Positions 31,601-38,119 of a stretch of DNA of 38,119 bases are shown piece by piece (the first letter of the stretch is position 1; each line of letters opens with the position of its first letter). Where the stretch lies: the NCBI GenBank assembly GCA_050246595.1, contig JBFWVT010000048.1:1-38119 (forward strand), read 5' to 3'. The notes under the pieces are model-generated. The model was not told where the DNA came from. It saw only the letters and a program-made list of their open reading frames with translations, and searched no databases. The position numbers and the translations under genes were made by a program. Source of the DNA: DATARH01 sp050246595. Lineage in GTDB: Bacteria > Pseudomonadota > Alphaproteobacteria > ATCC43930 > CGMCC-115725.

Positions 31601-32089
31601 ATGGCGCGCCTCTTTCCGCACCCGCATCTGTCGGTGCTGCTCGCCGCCGTGTGGGTCTTGCTGATCAACGATTTGAGCGTGGGAACGCTGCTGTTCGGCG
31701 CGGCAGTCGGAATCCTCATTCCGCTGACGACAAGCGTCTACTGGCCGCGCCGCCGCCGTATCGGTGCACCGCTGACGGTTATCGAATATGCGCTGATCGT
31801 CCTGTGGGACATCGTCGTGGCCAATATCCAGGTGGCCTACCTGATCCTGTTCCGCCGCGGCGACCGGTTGCGGTCACGCTTTATCACCGTGCCGCTCGAT
31901 GCGCGGACGCCGGAAGCCGTCGCGGTGCTCGCCGGAACGATCACGATGACGCCTGGCACGGTCAGCGCCGATCTCAGCGCCGACGGGCGCGCCCTGCTCG
32001 TGCATTGCCTCGAAACCGACGACCCGGACGGGACCGTCGCCGATATCAAACACCGCTACGAACGCCGATTGCTGAGGGTTTTCGAATGA
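31601..32089 (+). CDS. mrpE: Na+/H+ antiporter subunit MrpE
   Basis: The 162-residue protein has two N-terminal membrane segments (about 12-50), then a cytoplasmic domain with the MrpE hallmarks YALIVLWDIVVANIQVAYLIL, ITMTPGTVSADLSADGRALLVHCL and a C-terminal KHRYERRLLRVFE helix. The start is the ATG at 31601, with AGGAGGGG about 10 bases ahead. The stop overlaps the mrpF start by 4 bases. It is an accessory subunit needed for assembly and full activity of the complex. Confidence 0.94.
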   Translation: MARLFPHPHLSVLLAAVWVLLINDLSVGTLLFGAAVGILIPLTTSVYWPRRRRIGAPLTVIEYALIVLWDIVVANIQVAYLILFRRGDRLRSRFITVPLDARTPEAVAVLAGTITMTPGTVSADLSADGRALLVHCLETDDPDGTVADIKHRYERRLLRVFE

Positions 32090-32355
32090 TTGCCATAGCT
32101 TCCGCCATCGCGCTTGCCGCCGTCGCGGTCGCGATGCTGCTCAACCTGTACCGGCTGATCCGCGGGCCGGATGCCGTCGATCGCGTTCTCGCCCTCGACA
32201 CGCTTGTGATAAACCTGATTGCGCTGATCGTGCTTGCCGGAATTCTCTACGGGACAACGATGTATTTCGAGGCGGCGCTGCTGTTTGCGATGGTCGGGTT
32301 CATCACGACCGTCTCGTTCTGCAAATTCCTGCTGCGCGGCGATGTGATCGAATGA
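32086..32355 (+). CDS. mrpF: Na+/H+ antiporter subunit MrpF
   Basis: The 89-residue protein has three membrane helices and the MrpF pattern NLYRLIRGPDAVDRVLALDTLVIN, with the conserved acidic residue in the first loop, then ALLFAMVGFITTVSFCKFLLRGDVIE. It overlaps mrpE and mrpG by 4 bases each. The frame is open far upstream inside mrpD, but the ATG at 32086 is the coupled start. Confidence 0.94.
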   Translation: MIAIASAIALAAVAVAMLLNLYRLIRGPDAVDRVLALDTLVINLIALIVLAGILYGTTMYFEAALLFAMVGFITTVSFCKFLLRGDVIE

Positions 32356-32732
32356 GCGGACCGGTGCTTTACTGGATCGGCGAACTGGCGGTCGCGGCGC
32401 TGATCGTGATCGGCGCCTTTTTTCTGCTGGTCGGTTCGTATGGGCTGGCAAAGCTGCCCGACACGATGCGCCGGCTGCACGGCCCGACAAAGGCTGCGAC
32501 ACTCGGCATCGGGTCGCTGCTGATCGCCTCGATGCTCTATTTTCTGCTCGCGCGCGGGCACCTGTCGTTTCGCGAGCTGCTGATCACGATTTTTCTGTTT
32601 CTGACCGCGCCGGTGACCGCGCTGATGGTGGCGAAGGCGCATATCCTGCGCGACCGCAACCGCCGGCGCGAGTTGCCGCCGCCCGGACGGCCGGTCGGCT
32701 GGGCCACGCTCGACCCGCCGCCAAAGCCCTAG
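32352..32732 (+). CDS. mrpG: Na+/H+ antiporter subunit MrpG
   Basis: The 126-residue protein has three membrane helices and the MrpG block GSYGLAKLPDTMRRLHGPTKAATLGIGSLL, followed by ITIFLFLTAPVTALMVAKAH. The C-terminal 30 residues are a basic, proline-rich tail. It closes the operon mrpABCDEFG, all genes of which are tightly packed. In alphaproteobacteria this complex serves salt and alkaline pH tolerance and supports symbiosis in some rhizobia. Confidence 0.94.
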   Translation: MSGPVLYWIGELAVAALIVIGAFFLLVGSYGLAKLPDTMRRLHGPTKAATLGIGSLLIASMLYFLLARGHLSFRELLITIFLFLTAPVTALMVAKAHILRDRNRRRELPPPGRPVGWATLDPPPKP

Positions 32733-32810
32733 CGGCGGAGGTCGCAACCACCCTGCCTGCGCTCGCCACGGATCGACGCGCGACCGCCGCTTTATGCTAT
32801 TCTTGTCGCC

Positions 32811-33227
32811 ATGCGACACATGTCCGATCTCGTCAGAAACCAAGACCCGCTGACATTGCCGCCGAGCGCGACGGTGCTCGACGCCGCGCGGCGGATGCGC
32901 GAACGCAATGTCGGTGCCGTGCTGGTTGTTGAGGACCGCCGGCTGGTCGGCATCTTCACCGGCCGCGATGCGGTCAGCCGCGTCCTGGCGGAAGGAAAAT
33001 CCGCTTCCGACACGGTGCTGGCCGAGGTTATGACGCGCAATCCCGAATGTCTGAGCCTCGGGCATGCGGCGATCGATGCGCTGCGGCTGATGCAGGACGC
33101 GCGCTGCCGCCATCTGCCGATCGTGACGGACGGCGTTGTGGTGGGGATCGTGTCGCGCGGCGATTTCCGCGGGATCGAACAGGACCGCCTCGACGAGGAG
33201 ACCGGCCTCTGGGAGCGGATCGGCTGA
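32811..33227 (+). CDS. CBS-domain pair protein
   Basis: The 138-residue protein is a stand-alone Bateman module: CBS 1 around residues 12-62 (LPPSATVLDAARRMRERNVGAVLVVED, LVGIFTGRDAVSRVL) and CBS 2 around 70-125 (MTRNPECLSLGHAAIDALRLMQDARCRHLPIV, VVGIVSRGDF). Such pairs bind adenosine nucleotides (AMP, ATP, or c-di-AMP/NADH in some cases) and act as energy or redox sensors. It lies 78 bases after mrpG on the same strand and may be cotranscribed or independent. It converges on a second CBS protein. Confidence 0.88.
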   Translation: MRHMSDLVRNQDPLTLPPSATVLDAARRMRERNVGAVLVVEDRRLVGIFTGRDAVSRVLAEGKSASDTVLAEVMTRNPECLSLGHAAIDALRLMQDARCRHLPIVTDGVVVGIVSRGDFRGIEQDRLDEETGLWERIG

Positions 33228-33267
33228 TCCGCCGCCGCGCCGGGCATCCCTCAGCCGCGATTTCGGT

Positions 33268-34002
33268 TCAGCGCTCCGGTGCAGAACCGTCCGATCCGTC
33301 CGCCGGCACGATAAAGCCCGAAAGCGGCTCGACCCACGTAAGATGATCGCGAACCTCCTTGACGCCCGGAGTATTTTCGGCCAGCACGCGCAGCGCCGGA
33401 CGCTCGCGATTATCGATGACAGCGCCGCGCAGCTCGACAACACCATTCGCGACCCGCACATCGACGCTCGCGCGCGGCCCCCAGGGCTGTTTCGCGATCT
33501 CGGCCAGGATGCAATCGCGGATTTCTATATCGGAGACGGCACCCGCGTCATCGGGGCGCGGCAGATTGCGCACGAGCGCCCGCACCAGATTTGCGCGGCT
33601 GACAATGCCGACCGGCCGTCCCCGGTCGATCACCGGCACGCGCTTTATCCGCCGCCGCTCCATCAGTTCGACGACCTCCGCGACCGCATCGTCCTGACCA
33701 ACCCATAGCACCGTGTCGGTCATCACCTCGCCGACCCGCCTTCCATGGGCATGCGCGTACTCGCTCGCGAGACGGCCCGGCGCGATTAGGAATTCGAGCC
33801 AGCGGGCGCGCCGCCGCTCGGTGCCGGTTTCGGCCCGCCGCAGCAGATCGCCTTCGGTTACGATCCCGACGATCTCGCCGGCGATATTGACGACCGGCAG
33901 CCCGCTGATACGGTGCTCGACCATCAGCTCCGCCGCCTCGCCGATCGTGGTTTCCGGTGCTACCGTGATCACCGGGTGCGTCATGATATCGCTGACCTTC
34001 AT
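33268..34002 (-). CDS. CBS-CBS-BON domain protein
   Basis: The 244-residue protein has two CBS domains (about 1-60 and 88-150; MKVSDIMTHPVITVAPETTIGEAAELM and VGEVMTDTVLWVGQDDAVAEVVELM), each with a GIVT/GIVS strand typical of nucleotide binding, then a BON domain (about 158-228, with VANGVVELRGAVIDNRERPALRVLAENTPGV). The BON part is known to bind phospholipid or potassium-linked partners in osmotic stress proteins. The combination is common in alphaproteobacteria and of unclear role. The ATG is at 34002, and the gene is convergent with the CBS-pair gene 40 bases away. Confidence 0.88.
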   Translation of the reverse strand: MKVSDIMTHPVITVAPETTIGEAAELMVEHRISGLPVVNIAGEIVGIVTEGDLLRRAETGTERRRARWLEFLIAPGRLASEYAHAHGRRVGEVMTDTVLWVGQDDAVAEVVELMERRRIKRVPVIDRGRPVGIVSRANLVRALVRNLPRPDDAGAVSDIEIRDCILAEIAKQPWGPRASVDVRVANGVVELRGAVIDNRERPALRVLAENTPGVKEVRDHLTWVEPLSGFIVPADGSDGSAPER

Positions 34003-34268
34003 TCCGGCCTCCTCGCCTCTGCGGTCTCCTTGTGTATGGTGCGGCCGGGAGACCGGACGCCTTGATCCCGGTCAATTTGCGGAAAGCGCAGGCTTGCGCA
34101 AGACCGGCCGAGACCCCCGGACGACGCTCCTCTCAACTTTTGCGTTCCCGGTTCACTTTTGCACTGGTTGAGTTTGTCAATCGACCGTAAGATGATCGCA
34201 CTCGTTCGGTGTTAGCGTTGTGCGGTTGCCGTCCGGGTGCCCGCCCCATGAACTGGAGGAAGGAACGC

Positions 34269-34547
34269 ATGAGAATTACGATAGGCTCGACACTGGCCGC
34301 GGTCATGCTGATCGGTCTGGCGTCCTGCGCTCAACCGCCGCGGCCCGCGCCGCCGCCGCCACCGGCGCCGCCGCCGCCGCCGATGGTCGCCCCCGTGCCA
34401 CCGCCGCCACCGCCGCCCCCGATGATGGCGCCCGCACCGCCGCCACCGCCGAGCGCGCGGGCGCCGAGGCGTCGCGTGGTCGTCCGGCGCTGCCCGCCGG
34501 GTATGACGTTCTCGCGCCGGGCGGGGCGCTGCATCGTCAGTAAGTAA
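34269..34547 (+). CDS. Small proline-rich lipoprotein
   Basis: The 92-residue precursor has a lipoprotein signal: basic start, hydrophobic run and lipobox LASC with Cys20, then a mature N-terminal region of about 45 residues made mostly of Pro and Ala, and a basic, cysteine-containing end (RRVVVRRCPPGMTFSRRAGRCIVSK). The Pro tract comes from CCG/CCA triplet repeats. It probably sits in the outer or inner membrane with the Pro-rich part as a spacer across the periplasm and the basic end meeting peptidoglycan or a partner. The ATG at 34269 has a GGAGGAAGG site just ahead. No family is recognised. Confidence 0.75.
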   Translation: MRITIGSTLAAVMLIGLASCAQPPRPAPPPPPAPPPPPMVAPVPPPPPPPPMMAPAPPPPPSARAPRRRVVVRRCPPGMTFSRRAGRCIVSK

Positions 34548-34637
34548 TTGCCTCTGGCAGCCGACGTGCGGAAATCCGCGCGTCGGCGGTCAGGTTGAGT
34601 GTACCGGATGCAGCGGGAGTCCGCTGCGTCTGGTTTT

Positions 34638-35750
34638 TCATTTGCCGATCGGGATGCGTCGCCGGGCCAGCTCGGCCTCGTCGATCCGCAAGCCGAGACC
34701 CGGTTCCGGGGACAGCCGGAATACTCCCTCGACCGGCACCGGCGGGTTCTCGAACACCTGATGCATGCGTGGTGACGGATCGTTCAGCTCGCACGGCTTT
34801 GTCGCGTGCAGCTGGCTCGCGGCGACATGCAGATTGGCCATGTGACCGATCGTCGGCTGCGTCTGGTGCGGCACCAGCTCGACACCGTGCGCCTGCGCCA
34901 GGGCCGCGCACCGCACCAGGCCGGTGACGCCGCCCATCTTTACGATGTCCGGCTGCACCATCCGCACCCCGGCCGCGATCAGATCGGCCAGCCCCGACAG
35001 CGTATAGGTCTGCTCGCCGGCCGACACCGTAATGTCGAGACGGCGCGCCACCTCGCCCATCGCGCCGATATGATAGTGCTGCACCGGCTCTTCGAACCAC
35101 CAGTAGCCGAGGTCTTCGAGCGCGCGCCCGACGCGAATTGCGCCGCCCGCCGTGTATCCGTTGTTCGCGTCGAAGGCGAGCGGAAATCCGTCGCCGACCA
35201 GCCGCCGCACCGCGCGCGCTTTTGCGATGTCGCCGGGAATATCGGCGTCGAGCCGGGTGCGGTCGTTGTCGAAGCGGATTTTCACCGCCGCCGGTTTGTC
35301 CTTCAGCCGCTGTTCGACAATCCGCACCACGTCGTCGAGCGCGCGGTCGCCGTTGCCGCCGATCGAGGCGTAGAACGGCAGCTCGGTGCGCCAGGCGCCG
35401 CCGAGCAGCTTGTAGATGGGCTGGCCGAGCGCCTTACCCTTCAAATCCCACAGGGCGATGTCGATCGCGGCGAGCGCGCCGGTCAGCGCCCCCTCGGGAC
35501 CGAGCTTGACAAAACGGTGCAGCAGCCGGTCGTGCAGCACGGCATGGTCGAGCGGGTCCTGGCCGATCAGCGCCGGCGCGAGGTTGTGGGCAACGATGCC
35601 GAGCGAGGCGAGACCGCCCTGCATCGGCGACGCCTCGCCGATCCCGGTCAGCCCGTCATCGGTATGGACGCGGACAAAGGCGCTGCGCTGCGCCGGGCTG
35701 TCGTCCGGCGCCCAGGCGACCTGAAACGCCTCAACCTCGCGGATCTTCAT
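34638..35750 (-). CDS. Mandelate racemase/muconate lactonizing enzyme family protein
   Basis: This enolase-superfamily enzyme has 370 residues. The catalytic barrel shows Lys157-Ile-Arg159 in AVKIRF, metal ligands Asp194, Glu220 and Glu246 (FDANNGYT, WWFEEPV, SAGEQ), and the His295-Asp268 dyad (PHQTQ; QPDIVKMGG), which is the mandelate racemase subgroup pattern. It abstracts a proton alpha to a carboxylate, so it is likely a sugar-acid dehydratase or a racemase. The substrate is unknown. The start is the ATG at 35750 with GAGAGGAGCC ahead. It follows the VOC gene after 8 bases and forms the end of a three-gene cassette. Confidence 0.9.
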   Translation of the reverse strand: MKIREVEAFQVAWAPDDSPAQRSAFVRVHTDDGLTGIGEASPMQGGLASLGIVAHNLAPALIGQDPLDHAVLHDRLLHRFVKLGPEGALTGALAAIDIALWDLKGKALGQPIYKLLGGAWRTELPFYASIGGNGDRALDDVVRIVEQRLKDKPAAVKIRFDNDRTRLDADIPGDIAKARAVRRLVGDGFPLAFDANNGYTAGGAIRVGRALEDLGYWWFEEPVQHYHIGAMGEVARRLDITVSAGEQTYTLSGLADLIAAGVRMVQPDIVKMGGVTGLVRCAALAQAHGVELVPHQTQPTIGHMANLHVAASQLHATKPCELNDPSPRMHQVFENPPVPVEGVFRLSPEPGLGLRIDEAELARRRIPIGK

Positions 35751-35758
35751 GGCTCCTC

Positions 35759-36136
35759 TCAGTAATTCGAGATCTCGATCAGGTTCTGGTCGGGGTCGCG
35801 GATATAGACGGATTGGATCGTACCGATCGCGCCGGCGCGCGGCCCCGGTCCGGTAATGATCGGAACCCCGCAGCGTTGCAGATGCGCCACCACCTCGGCG
35901 ATCGGCACCTCGGTGATAAAGCACAGATCGCCCGAACCCGGCGTCGGTCTGTCGGCGACAAGGCCCGGGATGTTGTCCGCCGGATGCAGGTTGATCTTCT
36001 GCTGGCCGAAGCGCAGCGCGGTGCGCCCCTCGCCAAACGTAACGACCTCCATCCCGAGCACCCTGGTATAGAACTCGCAGGTGCGCGCGATATCGGCAAC
36101 GGTCAGCACGAGATGATCGAGACGGGCGATGTTCAT
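35759..36136 (-). CDS. VOC-family (glyoxalase/dioxygenase superfamily) protein
   Basis: The 125-residue protein is a single two-module VOC domain: MNIARLDHLVLTVADIARTCEFYTRVLGME, then FGQQKINLHPA, DLCFITEVPI, and VYIRDPDQNLIEISNY. His8, Glu122 and related positions fit a metal-binding site. Members include virulence protein STM3117-like enzymes and glyoxalases. The start is the ATG at 36136, which overlaps the stop of the upstream gene by 4 bases, so the longer frame to 36520 is a shadow of the decarboxylase gene. Placed between a decarboxylase-family and an enolase-family gene, it likely serves the same small-molecule pathway. Confidence 0.88.
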   Translation of the reverse strand: MNIARLDHLVLTVADIARTCEFYTRVLGMEVVTFGEGRTALRFGQQKINLHPADNIPGLVADRPTPGSGDLCFITEVPIAEVVAHLQRCGVPIITGPGPRAGAIGTIQSVYIRDPDQNLIEISNY

Positions 36137-36750
36137 GTCTGGCCTCCGTATCGGGATGATCGGATCACCGAAGCCGGCGCGGCGGCGGCGCCATGCGAGA
36201 CCGCGGCGAGGCTGGTGACCGCCTCCGGCTCCTCCTCGATCCGCAACGCGTCGTTGAACCTGTTGAAAAAGCCGCACAGCGTGATGCGCAGCGTCAGCTC
36301 GACGATCTGCGCCTCGCTGAAACGCGTCCGCAGCCGATCGAACAGCGTTTCCGGGATGCGGTTCGGGTGCTCCCAGGCGGCGATCGCATATTCGACGACG
36401 AGCCGGTCGGTGTCGTCGAATTCCGGGTGGTCGCGGTAATCGAGCAGCCGCTCGGCGCCTTCCGGCGACACGCCCTTCACCGCGAGAAACGGCGTGTGGT
36501 GCGCGACGCAATATTCGCATTTGTTGAGCTTTGAGACGGTGACGATCGCCAGTTCGAGATAGCGCTTCGACAATGTCGCGGCAGCCCGCAATTCGAGCAG
36601 CAGCCCCATCAGATGCCGCAGCGCGGCGGGCACGTGCGCAAACGCCGCGACCTGATTGCCAAACGGGCCGTAGGTGTCGGCGAACTCGCGGTAGATCGCA
36701 GCCAGATCCGGCGCCAGCTCGTCGGCCCCGATATTGCGGACGCGCGCCAT
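36133..36750 (-). CDS. Carboxymuconolactone decarboxylase/AhpD-like protein
   Basis: The 205-residue all-helical protein has the AhpD-like site: KCEYCVAHHTPFLAVKG gives the CxxC pair with the downstream His of the proton relay, preceded by LSKRYLELAIVTVSKLN. Members act either as 4-carboxymuconolactone decarboxylases or as alkylhydroperoxidases; the CxxC favours a peroxidase or thiol-redox role. It starts the three-gene minus-strand operon and overlaps the VOC gene by 4 bases. The frame continues with an Ala-rich C-terminal tail after residue 175. The pathway is unknown, though aromatic or sugar-acid breakdown is a fair guess. Confidence 0.88.
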   Translation of the reverse strand: MARVRNIGADELAPDLAAIYREFADTYGPFGNQVAAFAHVPAALRHLMGLLLELRAAATLSKRYLELAIVTVSKLNKCEYCVAHHTPFLAVKGVSPEGAERLLDYRDHPEFDDTDRLVVEYAIAAWEHPNRIPETLFDRLRTRFSEAQIVELTLRITLCGFFNRFNDALRIEEEPEAVTSLAAVSHGAAAAPASVIRSSRYGGQT

Positions 36751-36926
36751 CGTCAGCTCCTGCGCCGTTACGGAAAAAGCATCGGCCCCGGCGTACGAAA
36801 CGGCTCGGCCTTGATCGCCTGTTTCTCCCGGTTCATCGCCGCGCCTCCGGTCTGTCCTCGATCAAGCCTCTGCCGCAACCGCGGGAGCGTCAAGCCTGGA
36901 CTGGCCGAGACGATCTCTGTATCGCT

Positions 36927-37958
36927 GTGGCGGTGTTTCCGCTGCGCCGATGCGTCTGGTTCCTCTGCTTTGCACTGGCCGCGCCGCCGGCGGGCAACGC
37001 CGACGACCGCGCGGAGAGCCGGCCGTCCCAGGCACCCGGCGCGACGCAGGCGGCAACGGATGCGGACGATCCCGCCCTGCTGCCGGTGCTCGAAGCAAGA
37101 GCGCGGGAACAGCGGTGCGCCGGCGATCTCGGGCAGGTGGCGGCGCTGCGACGGCGCGCGCTGCGGATCGCGCTCGCCGCGTTCGGTCCGGCAGCGCCCG
37201 CAACGGTGCGGGCAATGGCGGGGTTGGCGGGGGCTTATATCGACCATCGCGCCTATCTCGACGCCGAGCCGCTGCTGATCGTCGCCGCCCGGATGCGGAC
37301 GGAAATCGAGGAGAACGGGTTCGGGACGGCGGTTTTCGCCGGGTTGGCGCGGGTGGCGCTCGCTCGCGGCGATACCGGCGCGGCGCTCGCCTGGGCCAAC
37401 CGCGCGATCGACAGCGTCCGGCGCAACCCGCCGCACGCCTCGGCCGAACCGCTGCGGGTGCTGGGGGCCGCGCTTGCCGCGCAGGAGCGCTTCGAGCAAG
37501 CCAGACGGGTTCTCGATGACGCGCTCGCGTTCGACCGCGGCCGGCACGGCCCCGAAGCGGCGGAGACCGCGCGCAGCCTGTCGCAGCTGGGCAACCTCTA
37601 TCTGCGCTGGGGCCGACCCGATGACGCATTGCCCTTGTTGCAGAACGCGGCCGCGATCGATCAGGCGCGGCTCGGTCCGACCCACCCCTTTATCGCCGAC
37701 GATCTGCACGATCTCGGTCTCGCCTACGAGGCGCTGAACCGGCCGGAGCGGGCGCGCCGCCTGTTTCTCGCCGCCCGCGCGGTGCTCGAACGCGGCGCCG
37801 GGCGCGACACGCCGCGCGTCGCCTATGCTGAACTCGCCCGCAGCCGGATCGAGCGGCGACTGGGTCATGTGGCGGCGGCCGAGGCGGCGCAGCGCGCCGC
37901 GCGCCGCATCCTCGACACGGCCGAAGCCGAGGAGCGGCGCCGCGAACGCCGCGCCTGA
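36927..37958 (+). CDS. Exported tetratricopeptide-repeat protein
   Basis: From the GTG at 36927 the 343-residue protein begins with a signal peptide (VFPLRRCVWFLCFALAAPPAGNA, then an acidic start). After a low-complexity linker rich in Ala, Thr and Pro, helical repeats follow: LRRRALRIALAAFGPAAPAT, LDAEPLLIVAARM, ALAWANRAIDSVRRNP, ARRVLDDALAFDRGRHGPEAAE, ALPLLQNAAAIDQARLGPTHPFIAD and ARRLFLAARAVLERG, spaced about 42 residues as in kinesin-light-chain-like TPRs. It likely scaffolds protein contacts in the periplasm. The open frame upstream to 36573 overlaps the decarboxylase gene and is a shadow; GTG 36933 is an alternative start. It ends 38 bases before the repeat. Confidence 0.75.
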   Translation: MAVFPLRRCVWFLCFALAAPPAGNADDRAESRPSQAPGATQAATDADDPALLPVLEARAREQRCAGDLGQVAALRRRALRIALAAFGPAAPATVRAMAGLAGAYIDHRAYLDAEPLLIVAARMRTEIEENGFGTAVFAGLARVALARGDTGAALAWANRAIDSVRRNPPHASAEPLRVLGAALAAQERFEQARRVLDDALAFDRGRHGPEAAETARSLSQLGNLYLRWGRPDDALPLLQNAAAIDQARLGPTHPFIADDLHDLGLAYEALNRPERARRLFLAARAVLERGAGRDTPRVAYAELARSRIERRLGHVAAAEAAQRAARRILDTAEAEERRRERRA

Positions 37959-37996
37959 TCCTCTCCGCGGCACGCCCCCGCGGCTAATGCCCGCCA

Positions 37997-38119
37997 CTAG
38001 AGTGTGATCGGGTCTGGTTGAAACGGGATAGGGGTTCCCCGGCGCGGGGATCTCTGCGCAAGATGCTGGCTGGGGGGCGGAGGCCAGCACGCATGCCCAG
38101 ACCCTATTCACAGGATTTG
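37997..38119 (-). repeat. Right copy of 123-bp terminal inverted repeat
   Basis: This is the perfect reverse complement of 3-125 and ends at the window edge. CTAG marks its inner boundary, preceded by unique sequence (CCGCCA). Both copies therefore have the same end facing inward. The repeat contains an inner stem GTTCCCCGGCGCGGGGA. No transposase frame is present because the window ends here. Confidence 0.9.

Noticed and set aside
29777..31627. Minus-strand open frame of 616 codons over mrpC and mrpD
   Set aside because: Shadow of the GC-rich membrane-protein genes; composition is Arg/Gln/Glu repeats with no fold signal.
34331..34534. Glycine-rich protein on the minus strand
   Set aside because: It is the antisense reading of the proline triplet repeats in the lipoprotein gene.
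3..38119. Linear replicon with terminal inverted repeats, or a composite transposon
   Set aside because: The content is mostly chromosomal core metabolism, the left repeat truncates a gene, and no transposase or replication gene adjoins. A shared insertion sequence end that breaks the assembly explains both ends more simply.

Overview
The window is a high-GC segment that looks chromosomal, most like a free-living Alphaproteobacterium of a Rhodospirillales-like kind. The evidence is the gene order chorismate mutase / hisC / prephenate dehydrogenase divergent from metX-metW, an IHF beta gene, an Mrp antiporter with fused A and B subunits, and many overlapping gene junctions. No rRNA or other taxonomic marker is present, so the assignment is an inference. 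Both ends carry the same 123-bp sequence in perfect inverted orientation (3-125 and 37997-38119). At the left end it cuts off the 5' part of a vapB antitoxin gene. This is best read as two copies of one dispersed element, probably the end of an insertion sequence, at which the assembly stopped.

Left part (126-12522): a truncated vapB with intact vapC; an enoyl-reductase-like MDR protein; a small conserved protein; a TauD/TfdA dioxygenase; a methyltransferase; an LLM flavin monooxygenase; then amino acid metabolism. The minus-strand operon encodes chorismate mutase (with a degenerate prephenate dehydratase-like tail), HisC and prephenate dehydrogenase, so it covers aromatic amino acid and histidine steps. 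MetX and MetW run divergently for methionine synthesis. A metallophosphoesterase, IHF beta and a GlcG/HbpS-like protein follow.

Middle (12523-20492): a repeat-rich accessory stretch. Three related inverted-repeat-bounded elements lie head to tail with 8-bp spacers. They are followed by tRNA-Pro(GGG), a decayed copy of the tRNA 3' end and its flank, and an orphan PEP-CTERM protein. Then come a CE4 deacetylase, thioredoxin, a ketopantoate reductase-family protein, a SnoaL-like protein, a Prx5-type peroxiredoxin, a second MDR protein and a second ketopantoate reductase-family protein. REP-like hairpins separate several of these.

Right part (20673-38119): a DevC/DevC/DevA-type ABC exporter whose ATPase carries a C-terminal cyclic-nucleotide-binding domain; a two-gene module with a colicin E3-like RNase domain; a MetX-like hydrolase coupled to a second alpha/beta hydrolase; a complete mrpABCDEFG operon; two CBS-domain proteins; a proline-rich lipoprotein; a small catabolic cassette (enolase-superfamily dehydratase/racemase, VOC protein, AhpD-like carboxymuconolactone decarboxylase); and a secreted TPR protein. 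The most interesting items are the ABC-cNBD fusion, the colicin-like module, the three-element repeat array, and the vapB truncated at the repeat junction.
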